A DNA stretch of 39,838 nt from contig JAOINB010000012.1 in the NCBI GenBank assembly GCA_028139135.1, forward strand, positions 1-39,838. Reading direction: 5' to 3'. The stretch comes from Betaproteobacteria bacterium (lineage in GTDB: Bacteria > Pseudomonadota > Gammaproteobacteria > Burkholderiales > Burkholderiaceae_A). The notes below the pieces were generated by a model. It had not been told where the DNA came from. It did not search any database and was given only the letters and a program-made list of their open reading frames with translations. Positions 31,375-39,838 of the stretch are shown here, one piece after another. The translations under genes were made by a program, and so were the position numbers. The first letter of the stretch is position 1, and each line of letters starts with the position of its first letter.

Positions 31375-31974
31375 ATGATGGTTTTGTACTCCGGATCTAC
31401 TTGTTTATTTAGTCACCGTTGCAGATTTGTTTTGTATGAGAAGGGGATGGATTTCGAAATACGCGACGTTGACCCTTACAAAAAACCTGATGAGATATCT
31501 CTGATGAATCCTTACGGTGACGTGCCTGTACTAGTGGACCGCGAGCTTACTCTTTATGAATCGAATATCATAAATGAATTTATTGATGAGCGATTTCCTC
31601 ACCCCCAACTAATGCCAACTGACCCCTCATTGAGAGCAAAGGCTCGGCTACTACTGTTCAACTTTGAGAGAGAAATCTTTTCTTACATTGATAAACTCGA
31701 GGATGAGAAGGATGAAAATTTAAATCAAACCAGATTGGCAATAAAGGAAAAGCTCACCCAACTGACTCCGATAATTTCTAAATCTAAGTTTATGTTGGGC
31801 GATGAATTTAGTATGATTGATGCCGCATTGGCACCCCTTTTATGGAGATTAGACCATTACCAAATTGCTTTGCCAGATTCTGCTGCGCCGCTGATGAAAT
31901 ATGCTGAACGAGTCTTTAGCCGCCCTGCCTTTTCGGAAGGACTTACTGCGCATGAAAAGATTATGCGACGTTAG
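31375..31974 (+). CDS. sspA: Stringent starvation protein A-like (GST fold)
   Basis: ATG 31375 follows GGAG with good spacing and gives 199 residues, close to SspA (about 210). The N-terminal thioredoxin-like domain has MVLYSGSTCLFSHRCRFVLY, MNPYGDVPVLVDRELTLYES and INEFIDERFPHPQLMPTDP, all typical of SspA. The helical GST-C domain follows (DEFSMIDAALAPLLWRLDHY). SspA binds RNA polymerase in stationary phase and does not act as a glutathione transferase. No sspB or cytochrome bc1 genes are next to it in this window. The last 14 bases overlap the end of the convergent membrane-protein gene. Confidence 0.88.
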   Translation: MMVLYSGSTCLFSHRCRFVLYEKGMDFEIRDVDPYKKPDEISLMNPYGDVPVLVDRELTLYESNIINEFIDERFPHPQLMPTDPSLRAKARLLLFNFEREIFSYIDKLEDEKDENLNQTRLAIKEKLTQLTPIISKSKFMLGDEFSMIDAALAPLLWRLDHYQIALPDSAAPLMKYAERVFSRPAFSEGLTAHEKIMRR

Positions 31975-32500
31975 TCGATGTATCTATTTTATAAATTTGC
32001 GCTACTTCATAAGGGGTTTTCACGTCGATTATTTTTACGCTATTCAGAAAGGTAAGTGTCCCTAACAAGGTGAGAATAGAAACGAATAATGGCCATTGGT
32101 GTGCCAGGAAATAAAATATTTTTTTCCGATAAGCAAGAAAAAAAAACAAAAATATTTTTCTATAGGTAATTAAGCGTTTCCCAAAAGTCCCGACGGCGCT
32201 CTTAGTCAGGAGAAAAGCATTGTTTTGTTGATTTTTGAGTTTTTTGACTATGAGTAATCCAAGGGTAATAGCAATTATCTGAAAAAGTAAAAATGGGAAA
32301 AGTATTAGTAATGCAGAAAGCATTACCAAATTTGTTGCCAGGTCAATCGGCAGAATCCCATGAAAATAATTCGAGTACAACCAGAAAAAGAGAACTAAAG
32401 GTATTAAAACAAGAAAGCTATATGCGAGAAAAACAATGGTAGGAAAGAAAAGTAAGAATAAACATATGGCACCGAACAAAAATGCGACGATCAATTCCAC
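31961..32500 (-). CDS. Hypothetical multi-helix membrane protein (179 residues)
   Basis: GTG 32500 lies three bases after the aminotransferase stop. The product has two strong N-terminal helices (MELIVAFLFGAICLFLLFFP and VFLAYSFLVLIPLVLFFWLY), a third near 55-80 and a last one near 135-155. A basic cytoplasmic segment lies between them (KKLKNQQNN, then RLITYRKIF). No family recognised. It is probably cotranscribed with the aminotransferase gene. Confidence 0.6.
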   Translation of the reverse strand: MELIVAFLFGAICLFLLFFPTIVFLAYSFLVLIPLVLFFWLYSNYFHGILPIDLATNLVMLSALLILFPFLLFQIIAITLGLLIVKKLKNQQNNAFLLTKSAVGTFGKRLITYRKIFLFFFLAYRKKIFYFLAHQWPLFVSILTLLGTLTFLNSVKIIDVKTPYEVAQIYKIDTSTNVA

Positions 32501-32503
32501 TAA

Positions 32504-33721
32504 CTAAAAACTTTTGGTTTGAATCATCTTTTTATAAACAACCGCAGATATGGCGTTAGTGACGTATTTCAAATTATTTTTATTTAACGCAGCGATACAA
32601 ATCCTACCAGAATCAAGTATGTAAACTCCGAATTTTTTCCGTAACTCCTCTGCATGAATTTTTTCTAAACCAGAATAACTAAACATACCATGTTGATCTT
32701 TAATGAAGGAAAAGCTAGTTAAATTTTCCTCCTCAAAAGCCTTCACAATTTGGTTTCTCATGTCCGTAATCCTCGTTCTCATAAGTTGAATTTCTGATTG
32801 CCAAATTGCATAGAGTTTTTGGTTTGAGAGCACTTGCTCTACTATTCTTTGACCATAAGTGGGAGGTGTCGAATAAAGACTACGGATGATATTTTTTAAA
32901 TGACTTTGGATTTTTATCGACTCTTCATGGGAACAGGAAAAAATGCTTAACGCACCGACGCGCTCACCATATAAAGAAAAATTTTTCGAGAACGAATTTG
33001 CGACAAGGAAAGGCTTTTCAAATTTGATATAGGTTTGCAAAACAGACACATCTTCTTTTAAACTAGCTTTGAAGCCTTGATAGGCAAGATCAAAAAAAGG
33101 AATTAGGTCCAACTTTTGGATGATATCTAAAATCTCTTGCCACTCTTCCTCTGCAGGGTCGATTCCTGTAGGGTTATGACAATTTGCATGCAAAACAACG
33201 ACGGTATACTTAGGTAAACTCTTAAGAAATGTTAGGAATTGTTCAAATAAAAAACTATTCGTATTCGGGTCATAGTAAGGATAGGTTTTAACTTTAAACC
33301 CTGCTGATTCGAAGATGTTTCGATGATTTTCCCAACTGGGCTCACTTATGGCGACGAATGGCACTGTTTTTGTTCTCTGCAAGAGTTCTGCACCTAACCT
33401 CAGAGCGCCAGTTCCTCCCAGTGTTTGAGTGGTTATTATGTTCACGTTGCTAGAATACGTAAGACCGAAGAGCAGTTTCTTTGTAGCTTCACAAAATGAC
33501 TCCAAACCAACCATGGGCAAATAAACGCAAGGATCTTTTTTTTCGTAGAGCAGTTGGGCAGCCTTTTTCACACTTTCCAGAACAGGAACATTGCCATTCT
33601 CATCTAGATAGACCCCTACACCTAAATTATATTTAGTCGATCGTTTGTCATTTTTAAATAGCTCCGTGAGGCCAATTATTGGGTCTCTAGGAAGTTTGGT
33701 GATTTCCGTGTATAAGCTCAT
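32504..33721 (-). CDS. Aromatic amino acid / aspartate aminotransferase
   Basis: This 405-residue class I aminotransferase is of the AspC/TyrB type. It has the N-terminal DPIIGLTELFKNDKRSTKYN and NLGVGVYLDENG (typical 'LGVG.Y.D..G'). TLGGTGALRLGAELLQR binds the PLP phosphate side, and HANCHNPTGIDP is the substrate-pocket strand. The PLP lysine is in NSFSKNFSLYGERVGAL. It transfers amino groups between 2-oxoglutarate and aspartate or aromatic amino acids; sequence alone does not separate AspC from TyrB. It diverges from uvrB, an arrangement also found in Pseudomonas. Confidence 0.9.
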   Translation of the reverse strand: MSLYTEITKLPRDPIIGLTELFKNDKRSTKYNLGVGVYLDENGNVPVLESVKKAAQLLYEKKDPCVYLPMVGLESFCEATKKLLFGLTYSSNVNIITTQTLGGTGALRLGAELLQRTKTVPFVAISEPSWENHRNIFESAGFKVKTYPYYDPNTNSFLFEQFLTFLKSLPKYTVVVLHANCHNPTGIDPAEEEWQEILDIIQKLDLIPFFDLAYQGFKASLKEDVSVLQTYIKFEKPFLVANSFSKNFSLYGERVGALSIFSCSHEESIKIQSHLKNIIRSLYSTPPTYGQRIVEQVLSNQKLYAIWQSEIQLMRTRITDMRNQIVKAFEEENLTSFSFIKDQHGMFSYSGLEKIHAEELRKKFGVYILDSGRICIAALNKNNLKYVTNAISAVVYKKMIQTKSF

Positions 33722-33781
33722 GTGTTCTCAAAAAATAAGCTGAGAGTCAGTTTTGAGACCTCAGAACCTTGAAACTACAAA

Positions 33782-33798
33782 TATTGTTGCGTACAATA
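33782..33798. promoter_or_regulatory. TATTGT-N5-ACAATA inverted repeat between the aminotransferase gene and uvrB
   Basis: Six-base inverted repeats (33782-33787 and 33793-33798) lie in the 167-base divergent spacer. A TATTATACAT-like -10 region for uvrB lies about 35 bases further right. No LexA-type CTGT-N8-ACAG site is seen. A regulator site is possible but unproven. Confidence 0.25.
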
Positions 33799-33888
33799 AT
33801 TATTTTTTAGTACGGGCATGAGCTGATTATTATACATACTTTTTAGCAAAATTTGCCCCCTGTGCGTTTTTACATTTTCTTTTCTTCA

Positions 33889-35919
33889 ATGCAGTCGAAC
33901 AAAAAAGATACTTTCGAGAGTAACGAAACTCCTTTTACCCTGGTTTCCTCATTTGAACCGCGTGGAGACCAGCCTGGAGCGATTAACCAAATTGTAGGAA
34001 ATTTAGAGGCAGGCGTAGCCTACCAGACTCTTTTGGGAGTTACGGGCTCTGGTAAGACATTTACGATGGCAAATGTAATTGCTAAGTTGGGAAAACCATC
34101 ATTAATTCTAGCTCCAAACAAAACCCTGGCAGCGCAATTGTACTCTGAGATGCGAGATTTTTTTCCAAGCAACGCTGTTGAGTATTTCGTCTCTTATTAT
34201 GATTATTATCAGCCGGAGGCCTACGTCCCACAGCGTGATTTATTCATAGAAAAAGACTCTGCTATTAACGAACACATAGAGCAAATGAGACTCTCCGCGA
34301 CGAAATCATTACTGACAAGAAAAGACACTATTATAGTAGCGTCCGTTTCTTGTATTTACGGAATTGGCGACCCAGAAAATTATAATTCTATGATTCTCGC
34401 CTTGCGTATCAATGACAAAATAACGAGATCTGATGTCATTGCTAAATTGGTCAGTATGCAATACATGCGTAACGATCTAGAGTTTAGTAGAGGTAAATTC
34501 AGGGTGCGCGGTGACACCATTGATATATTTCCCGCAGAAAATTCTGAAACAGCAGTCAGAATTGAATTATTTGATGGAGATGTCGAAGAGATTGTTTTAT
34601 TTGACCCCCTCACCGGTAAAGAAAAAAGTAAGGTTAGGCGAATAATTATTTATCCTTCATCGCATTACGTAACGCCTCGTGAGACTATTAGAAATGCGAT
34701 TGAGAACATTAAAATTGAATTGAATGATAGGATTTCCTATTTTGCCTCTGCTGGAAAACACGTGGAGGCTCAGAGGATTGAGCAGCGGACTCGATTTGAT
34801 CTTGAAATGTTGGAAGAGCTTGGCTTTTGTAAGGGTATTGAAAATTACAGTAGACATATTTCAAATTCACGACCGGGTGAAGCTCCCCCAACGTTGATGG
34901 ATTATTTACCGCACGACTCTTTAGTTTTCATCGATGAGAGTCATGTTACCGTTGGACAAGTCGGTGGTATGTATAAGGGTGACCGTTCTAGGAAGGAGAC
35001 TCTTGTAAATTATGGGTTCAGACTTCCCTCAGCATTAGACAATAGGCCGTTAAGATTTGATGAGTTCGAACCCAAGCTCAGGCAGGTTATATTTGTCTCT
35101 GCAACTCCATCCAACTATGAGTTAGAAAAATCGAAGTCAGAAATAATTGAGCAGGTTGTAAGACCTACTGGACTTTTAGATCCGAAGGTCGAGATTAAAC
35201 CAGCAAAAAATCAGGTAGATGATTTACTTTCGGAGATTAAAAGCACGGTAGAAAAAAAAGGGCGTGTGTTGGTGACAACATTAACTAAAAGAATGGCGGA
35301 AGATTTGACAGACTACCTTTTGGAACAGGGTAATCGGGTAAGATATCTGCATTCGGACATTGATACAGTAGAGCGTGTTGAGATTATTAGGGATTTGCGG
35401 CTTGGTGTGTTTGATGTTTTGATTGGGATAAATCTCCTAAGAGAAGGACTGGACATTCCAGAAGTATCCCTTGTCGCAATATTGGATGCAGACAAGGAAG
35501 GCTTTCTGAGATCTTACAGAAGTCTAATTCAGACAATCGGCAGGGCTGCAAGGAATATAGACGGCAAAGCAATCCTTTACGCAGATAAAGTTACTGATTC
35601 GATTAAAAACTCTGTACTTGAAACAGAGAGAAGAAGAGAGAAGCAGCTTGCGCACAATAAGGAACACAACATTGTACCTCGCGGAGTAAAAAAAATTGTT
35701 AAAGAATTGATAGACGGTATACCCGTAAGTGATGATGCGACCAAGGCATTAAAAAATGTGGACCCTGAATATTTAAAATTATCTAAAAAAGATCTTACTA
35801 AAGAGATCAAGAAACTTGAAAAGGAAATGTTGAAAAATGCTAGAGAGTTGGAGTTTGAAAAGGCGGCACTAAGTAGAGATAAACTCGAGGAAGCTAAAGC
35901 AGTTTTGTTAGATTTGTGA
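33889..35919 (+). CDS. uvrB: UvrABC excision nuclease subunit B
   Basis: ATG 33889 gives 676 residues, matching UvrB (673 in E. coli); a TTG twelve codons upstream would add a stretch not found in the family. Marks: [15 protein letters not shown], Walker [32 protein letters not shown] (beta-hairpin that clamps DNA), DEAD-like box [11 protein letters not shown], helicase motifs ([29 protein letters not shown]), and a C-terminal UVR domain ([20 protein letters not shown]) that contacts UvrC. UvrB loads at lesions with UvrA in nucleotide excision repair. Confidence 0.97.
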   Translation: MQSNKKDTFESNETPFTLVSSFEPRGDQPGAINQIVGNLEAGVAYQTLLGVTGSGKTFTMANVIAKLGKPSLILAPNKTLAAQLYSEMRDFFPSNAVEYFVSYYDYYQPEAYVPQRDLFIEKDSAINEHIEQMRLSATKSLLTRKDTIIVASVSCIYGIGDPENYNSMILALRINDKITRSDVIAKLVSMQYMRNDLEFSRGKFRVRGDTIDIFPAENSETAVRIELFDGDVEEIVLFDPLTGKEKSKVRRIIIYPSSHYVTPRETIRNAIENIKIELNDRISYFASAGKHVEAQRIEQRTRFDLEMLEELGFCKGIENYSRHISNSRPGEAPPTLMDYLPHDSLVFIDESHVTVGQVGGMYKGDRSRKETLVNYGFRLPSALDNRPLRFDEFEPKLRQVIFVSATPSNYELEKSKSEIIEQVVRPTGLLDPKVEIKPAKNQVDDLLSEIKSTVEKKGRVLVTTLTKRMAEDLTDYLLEQGNRVRYLHSDIDTVERVEIIRDLRLGVFDVLIGINLLREGLDIPEVSLVAILDADKEGFLRSYRSLIQTIGRAARNIDGKAILYADKVTDSIKNSVLETERRREKQLAHNKEHNIVPRGVKKIVKELIDGIPVSDDATKALKNVDPEYLKLSKKDLTKEIKKLEKEMLKNARELEFEKAALSRDKLEEAKAVLLDL

Positions 35920-35944
35920 AGTTATTGTAATTTAGAGATTGGCT

Positions 35945-36442
35945 ATGGAAAAAAACATTGATTTGAAGATTTTATTTGTGTGTATGAGTAACACGGGAAG
36001 GTCGCCGTTAGCCGAGGCCGTATTGAAGAGTAAGCTACAAGAACAACAAATTCTAGAAGGGGTTTGCGTTGCTTCAGCTGGCCTGTGTTTGAATGAGTAT
36101 GGAAGGGGTATCGATACCAGGCTGAAAAGGATAGCGCTTTCGAAAGGTTACTTTTTAGATACCCACAGAAGTAAAGGTATAATAGCCGCCGATTTTGAAA
36201 ACTACGATTACATTTTGGCTATGGACTGGGACAATTTAGCAATGCTTCAGAGAGTCTGTCCGAAGAAATTTGGGCATAAATTGCATTTACTAATGAGATT
36301 TGCGCAAAAATCTGTTAACGCTACGTTGGCTGATCCAGATGATCATGGGTTTGGAGGCTATGATGTTGTTTTATCGGGTATTGAGGATGCATGTAATGGG
36401 CTTGTTGAAGTGATTTTAGATAAAGTGTCCAAGGTGGCATGA
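35945..36442 (+). CDS. Low-molecular-weight protein-tyrosine phosphatase family
   Basis: ATG 35945 gives 165 residues, the usual length. The phosphate loop is LFVCMSNTGRSPLAEAVL, keeping C-x5-R (C13 and R19) but with S-N-T-G in place of the common G-N-I-C. The general-acid region is LADPDDHGFGGYD, an odd form of the usual D-P-Y/W. These enzymes remove phosphate from tyrosine, often on capsule kinases; no kinase is nearby, and the loop change means a different substrate is possible. It lies 25 bases after uvrB on the same strand. Confidence 0.82.
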   Translation: MEKNIDLKILFVCMSNTGRSPLAEAVLKSKLQEQQILEGVCVASAGLCLNEYGRGIDTRLKRIALSKGYFLDTHRSKGIIAADFENYDYILAMDWDNLAMLQRVCPKKFGHKLHLLMRFAQKSVNATLADPDDHGFGGYDVVLSGIEDACNGLVEVILDKVSKVA

Positions 36443-36523
36443 GATTTACACCAGAAAGCAAACTTTCATAGAAACCCTAGGTAAAATAGGTATTGGAAAC
36501 TACTTGAGGCTCTAGACGCTCCT

Positions 36524-36546
36524 AAAACATAGTATAATAGTCGGGT
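36524..36546 (+). promoter_or_regulatory. iscR promoter: TATAAT -10 overlapping an IscR-like half-site
   Basis: TATAAT (36533-36538) overlaps TAGTCGGGT (36538-36546), a perfect match to the right half (YAGTCRRST) of the type 1 IscR consensus. The left half is poor, giving 18 of 23 matches by hand. Type 1 sites bind [2Fe-2S]-IscR for autorepression in E. coli. No good -35 is seen 17 bases upstream. Confidence 0.5.
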
Positions 36547-36564
36547 ATTAGGGGGAGCCTTCAA

Positions 36565-37032
36565 ATGAGACTTACAACAAAAGGACGGTTTGCTGTAACT
36601 GCGATGATCGATTTGGCGCTCAGGCAAGATAAGGGGCCGGTTGCGCTGTCTAGAATTAGTGAAAGACAAAGCATCTCATTGTCATATTTGGAACAGTTGT
36701 TCGGCCGGTTGCGCAAACATGAGCTGGTCAGTTCGTGCAGAGGACCTGGAGGTGGTTACAGGTTAGGTAGGAAATCCTCAGATATAACAGTTGCAGACAT
36801 AATTTATGCTGTCGACGAACCTTTAGATGCGACGCAATGCGGTGGAAAACAGAACTGCAAGGACGATGACATGTGCATGACGCATGAGCTTTGGGCAGCG
36901 CTTAGTAGACACATGGTTGATTTTTTAGATTCGGTAAACTTACAGGATCTTGTCAGTGAGCAGAGGCAAAAACAACCGGGGGTCAGTTTACACTCGGATT
37001 CTAAAACGATGGAAGTATTATTTAAGGATTAG
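36565..37032 (+). CDS. iscR: Fe-S cluster regulator IscR
   Basis: The 155-residue Rrf2-family protein has a winged helix-turn-helix ([19 protein letters not shown], then [19 protein letters not shown]). It keeps the cluster ligands at the E. coli positions: C92, C98, C104 and H107 in [17 protein letters not shown]. It senses Fe-S supply and represses the isc operon when loaded with [2Fe-2S]. GGGGGAG lies seven bases before the ATG. First gene of the isc operon; the desulfurase gene starts nine bases after its stop. Confidence 0.96.
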   Translation: MRLTTKGRFAVTAMIDLALRQDKGPVALSRISERQSISLSYLEQLFGRLRKHELVSSCRGPGGGYRLGRKSSDITVADIIYAVDEPLDATQCGGKQNCKDDDMCMTHELWAALSRHMVDFLDSVNLQDLVSEQRQKQPGVSLHSDSKTMEVLFKD

Positions 37033-37040
37033 GTTAAGAT

Positions 37041-38252
37041 ATGCCGCAAACGCCAATTTATTTAGATTATTCATCCACGACGCCCGTGGATCCTGAAGTT
37101 CTTGAATCCATGCTTCCGTTTTTAAGAGGGGAATTTGGGAATCCCGCCTCACGAAGCCATCTGTATGGCTGGAAAGCTGAAGCGGCAGTAGATAAGGCGA
37201 GGAATCAGGTCGCTTCATTAGTGGGTTGTGATTCGAGAGAGTTGGTGTGGACGTCTGGTGCTACCGAGTCCATAAATCTTGCGTTAAAAGGTGCTGCGCG
37301 ATTTTACAGTAATAGGGGAAAGCATATCATTACGGTAAAAACTGAACACAAAGCCACTTTGGATGCTTGTCGGGAGTTGGAGAGAGAAGGTTTTGAAGTC
37401 ACATACCTAGATGTTTTGAATTCTGGTTTGATTGACTTAGATTTGTTTGCCGAATCGATAAGGAAGGATACCATTCTTGCTTCGGTGATGTTTGTCAATA
37501 ATGAGATAGGTGTTATTCAGGACATAAAATCAATAAGCGAGATATGTGAGAAAAACGGAGTTCTTTTCCACGTTGACAGTGCTCAGGCTACAGGTAAAGT
37601 TGAAATAGACCTACAAAAACTTGGCGTTAATATGATGTCTTTCTCGGCGCACAAAACTTATGGGCCAAAGGGGATCGGGGCTTTATACGTTCGAAGAAAG
37701 CCTCGGGTGAGAATTGAAGCCCAGATTCACGGGGGAGGGCACGAACGTGGTATGCGTTCGGGAACGCTACCAACACATCAGATAGTGGGAATGGGCAAGG
37801 CATTTAACATTGCTGAAAAGCTTATGGAAGAGGAGAATAGACGAATAGGGCAGCTACGTGATGAACTTTGGGGTGGTTTGAGTAAGATTGAAGCAGTGTA
37901 TTTGAATGGTGATTTGCAAAAGAGGGTTCCACACAATCTTAATGTTAGTTTCAATTTTGTAGAGGGGGAAAGTTTGCTCATGGCTGTGAAAGACATAGCG
38001 GTGTCCTCGGGTTCGGCTTGTACAAGTGCAAGTTTAGAACCGTCTTATGTATTGAGAGCATTGGGAAGGAGTGACGAGTTAGCCCATTCATCCATAAGAT
38101 TTTCGGTCGGAAGATTCACGACTAACCAGGATGTTAACTTTGCGGTAAACTTGTTAAATGAGCAGGTTGCTAAACTTCGGGAGATGTCCCCGCTATGGGA
38201 GATGCATCAGGAGGGAATAGATTTGGATTCAATACAATGGGCAGCTCATTAA
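37041..38252 (+). CDS. iscS: Cysteine desulfurase IscS
   Basis: This 403-residue class V PLP enzyme converts cysteine to alanine and hands persulfide sulfur to IscU. Visible: [49 protein letters not shown], the PLP-lysine block [20 protein letters not shown], and the mobile-loop cysteine in [20 protein letters not shown]. The C-terminus, which contacts IscU, ends [10 protein letters not shown] as in IscS proteins. Length matches E. coli IscS (404). Confidence 0.97.
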   Translation: MPQTPIYLDYSSTTPVDPEVLESMLPFLRGEFGNPASRSHLYGWKAEAAVDKARNQVASLVGCDSRELVWTSGATESINLALKGAARFYSNRGKHIITVKTEHKATLDACRELEREGFEVTYLDVLNSGLIDLDLFAESIRKDTILASVMFVNNEIGVIQDIKSISEICEKNGVLFHVDSAQATGKVEIDLQKLGVNMMSFSAHKTYGPKGIGALYVRRKPRVRIEAQIHGGGHERGMRSGTLPTHQIVGMGKAFNIAEKLMEEENRRIGQLRDELWGGLSKIEAVYLNGDLQKRVPHNLNVSFNFVEGESLLMAVKDIAVSSGSACTSASLEPSYVLRALGRSDELAHSSIRFSVGRFTTNQDVNFAVNLLNEQVAKLREMSPLWEMHQEGIDLDSIQWAAH

Positions 38253-38281
38253 TAGGAAAAACTTGATTTAGGAGTGAGAAT

Positions 38282-38677
38282 ATGGCTTACAGCGAAAAGG
38301 TTATAGATCATTACGAAAACCCTAGGAATGTAGGTTCTCTTGATAAGGAGGATCCAAGCGTTGGTACAGGGATGGTAGGAGCCCCTGCCTGTGGAGATGT
38401 GATGAAATTGCAAATAAAGGTGGACCAAAAGGGTATTATCAAAGAAGCTAAATTTAAAACTTATGGATGTGGTTCTGCAATAGCCTCCTCGTCTCTCATA
38501 ACTGAGTGGGTAAAAGGTAAAAGCGTCGAGGATGCTGCAAAGATTAGGAACACAGAAATTGCAAGTGAGCTTTCATTACCACCGGTTAAAATTCATTGCT
38601 CTATATTAGCTGAAGACGCAATAAAAGCTGCCGTGGAGGACTACAAGAAGAAAAACGATTCGGGAATTGGTAGTTAA
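38282..38677 (+). CDS. iscU: Fe-S cluster scaffold IscU
   Basis: The 131-residue scaffold has all three cluster cysteines in standard positions (C37 in GAPACGDVMKLQI, C63 in TYGCGSAIASS, C106 in IHCSILAEDA) plus D39. LPPVK (99-103), the HscA recognition motif, precedes C106. It receives sulfur from IscS and passes clusters on with HscA/HscB help; both genes follow. Confidence 0.97.
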   Translation: MAYSEKVIDHYENPRNVGSLDKEDPSVGTGMVGAPACGDVMKLQIKVDQKGIIKEAKFKTYGCGSAIASSSLITEWVKGKSVEDAAKIRNTEIASELSLPPVKIHCSILAEDAIKAAVEDYKKKNDSGIGS

Positions 38678-38686
38678 GGTTTTTTT

Positions 38687-39010
38687 ATGTCCATCACCTT
38701 AACCGAGAGAGCTGCGAAGCACGTGAGAGGGTCGATAGAGAAACGGGGCAGGGGAATTGGTATAAGATTGGGAGTAAAGACCGCTGGTTGCTCTGGCCTT
38801 GCTTACAAATTAGAATTTGTTGATAAGGCCCCGGAGTCAGATCGCGCTTATGAAAACCACGGCGTGACGGTATTTGTCGATGCCAAGAGTCTCGTTTACC
38901 TTAAGGGTACAACTTTGGATTTTGTCAAAGAGGGGTTGAACGAGGGCTTCAAGTTCGTAAACCCTAATGTCACTGGCGAGTGTGGTTGTGGAGAATCTTT
39001 CCAGGTATGA
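38687..39010 (+). CDS. iscA: A-type Fe-S carrier IscA
   Basis: The 107-residue protein has the three A-type cysteines at C35 ([12 protein letters not shown]), C99 and C101 ([12 protein letters not shown]), as in E. coli IscA. It delivers Fe-S clusters or iron to target proteins. Its stop overlaps the hscB start by four bases (ATGA). Confidence 0.96.
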   Translation: MSITLTERAAKHVRGSIEKRGRGIGIRLGVKTAGCSGLAYKLEFVDKAPESDRAYENHGVTVFVDAKSLVYLKGTTLDFVKEGLNEGFKFVNPNVTGECGCGESFQV

Positions 39011-39567
39011 CCTTGGGACGTGATTTTCCGGATGATTACTTTCAACTGTACTCGATAAAAAAGGAATTTCTTATCGACTTGAGCAAATTAAAACTAAAAC
39101 AAAAAATGTTGCTTCAAAAAATGCATCCTGATTTATTTGTCAATTCGACAGCAATTGAGAAAAAAGTTGCCTCCGAATTTTCAACTTTGGTGAATCATGC
39201 TTTCGGTGTTCTGAGAGATCCCATAACACGTGCTGAGCATTTGTGTAGCTTAGTAGGTTTGCATTTTGATATGGAAACAATCAAATTTACAAGTACGGAT
39301 CTCTTGGAAAACCAGTTTGAAATACGAGGTGAATTGGACGAAATTAAGAGAAATAATTCCATTGAAAAGTATTCTCTTATGGAGAGATTTAGTCAGGATC
39401 TAAAAACAAATATAAATCAAATGTTAGTGAAAATTGACAAAAGTTTTAAAACTCTGGATTTAAAAGACAGCTCATCAACGAATTCGTTAAAGGAACAACT
39501 CGCTAACCTTGCTTTTTTGACCAAGGCTCAGTCTGAGTTGGAAGAAGTAAAAAGGTCAGAAGTATAA
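39007..39567 (+). CDS. hscB: Co-chaperone HscB (J-domain)
   Basis: ATG 39007 overlaps the iscA stop and gives 186 residues. The J-domain runs through [20 protein letters not shown], with the HPD signature in [32 protein letters not shown] is the conserved HscB segment after it. The C-terminal helical domain binds IscU. The J-domain stimulates HscA ATPase during cluster transfer. Confidence 0.93.
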   Translation: MTLGRDFPDDYFQLYSIKKEFLIDLSKLKLKQKMLLQKMHPDLFVNSTAIEKKVASEFSTLVNHAFGVLRDPITRAEHLCSLVGLHFDMETIKFTSTDLLENQFEIRGELDEIKRNNSIEKYSLMERFSQDLKTNINQMLVKIDKSFKTLDLKDSSSTNSLKEQLANLAFLTKAQSELEEVKRSEV

Positions 39568-39838
39568 TGGCGTTACTTCAGATTTCTGAACCGGATAGCC
39601 TTGAACTGACTCCTACTAAAGAGCTCAAAGCAGTTATTGGAATAGATTTAGGGACTACCAACTCTCTTGTTGGGTATGTTGATGGGCAAGACACCACTGT
39701 AAAAATTTGTTTGGATGAAAATGGTCAAGCACTCATTAAATCGGCAGTAACATATCGAACCGGTCACATTCCTAGAGTAGGAAATCATAAAGTTAGAGAG
39801 GTGGAAAAAGGAGCCCGTAAGCAAGTGCAGCAGCCGTC
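39567..39838 (+). CDS. hscA: Fe-S assembly chaperone HscA, 3' end missing
   Basis: The ATG shares its A with the hscB stop (TAATG). The 90 visible codons start [20 protein letters not shown], followed by the Hsp70 phosphate-1 motif AVIGIDLGTTNSLVGYVDG and the KSAVTYR strand. HscA is the specialised Hsp70 that binds the LPPVK motif of IscU. The rest of the gene lies beyond the window. Confidence 0.95.
   Translation, partial: MALLQISEPDSLELTPTKELKAVIGIDLGTTNSLVGYVDGQDTTVKICLDENGQALIKSAVTYRTGHIPRVGNHKVREVEKGARKQVQQP

Noticed and set aside
1-39838. CRISPR arrays, insertion sequences, integrases, phage genes or restriction systems
   Set aside because: Looked for spaced direct repeats, terminal repeats and characteristic protein motifs; none seen.

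Overview
The window looks like chromosomal DNA of an AT-rich, free-living, probably marine gammaproteobacterium. The evidence is an isc operon in gammaproteobacterial order (iscR-iscS-iscU-iscA-hscB-hscA), an aromatic aminotransferase gene divergent from uvrB, an SspA-type protein, a DUF2970 protein, and DUF1302/DUF1329 envelope genes next to beta-oxidation genes. Base composition was judged by eye as well under 45% GC. TTG and GTG starts are frequent. I see no transposase, integrase, phage gene or CRISPR array.

Region 1 (1-8172, + strand) is one tightly packed operon. It encodes a DUF1302 outer-membrane protein (5' end outside the window), a DUF1329 protein, a YCF48-like beta-propeller protein, an MMPL-type RND permease, a nitronate-monooxygenase-like flavoprotein and a second DUF1329 protein. 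Region 2 (8177-16223) is a fatty-acid degradation locus. On the - strand a PsrA-like TetR regulator is followed by a FadE-type acyl-CoA dehydrogenase, a FadI-type thiolase and a FadJ-type hydratase/dehydrogenase. A FadD acyl-CoA synthetase diverges from the regulator across a CAAACGTTTG palindrome. Regions 1 and 2 suggest movement of a hydrophobic acyl substrate across the envelope followed by activation and beta-oxidation. That coupling is inference.

Region 3 (16381-19847, + strand) is an unfamiliar cluster: a 55-residue acidic peptide, a hairpin followed by T-runs, a phytanoyl-CoA-dioxygenase-like Fe/2-oxoglutarate enzyme, two SAM methyltransferases and two small unknown proteins. It is the best candidate for an undescribed pathway. 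Region 4 (19860-29404) is a patchwork of small secreted, lipoprotein and one-helix membrane genes. It also holds a HIT protein, a small MotA-like membrane protein, a trypsin-fold protease with Calx-beta-like and DUF4214 domains, tRNA-Asn and an EamA transporter. Two genes look damaged or recoded: the protease, whose signal peptide tail lies out of reach of any start, and a DUF2970 gene with an in-frame TAG at codon 4. Several small genes here were found only by reading across stop/start overlaps.

Region 5 (29484-39838) is core genome: methylmalonate-semialdehyde dehydrogenase, an SspA-like protein, a membrane protein, an aromatic aminotransferase, UvrB, a low-molecular-weight phosphatase, and the isc operon running off the right edge inside hscA. 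A TATAAT box overlapping an IscR-like half-site lies just before iscR.
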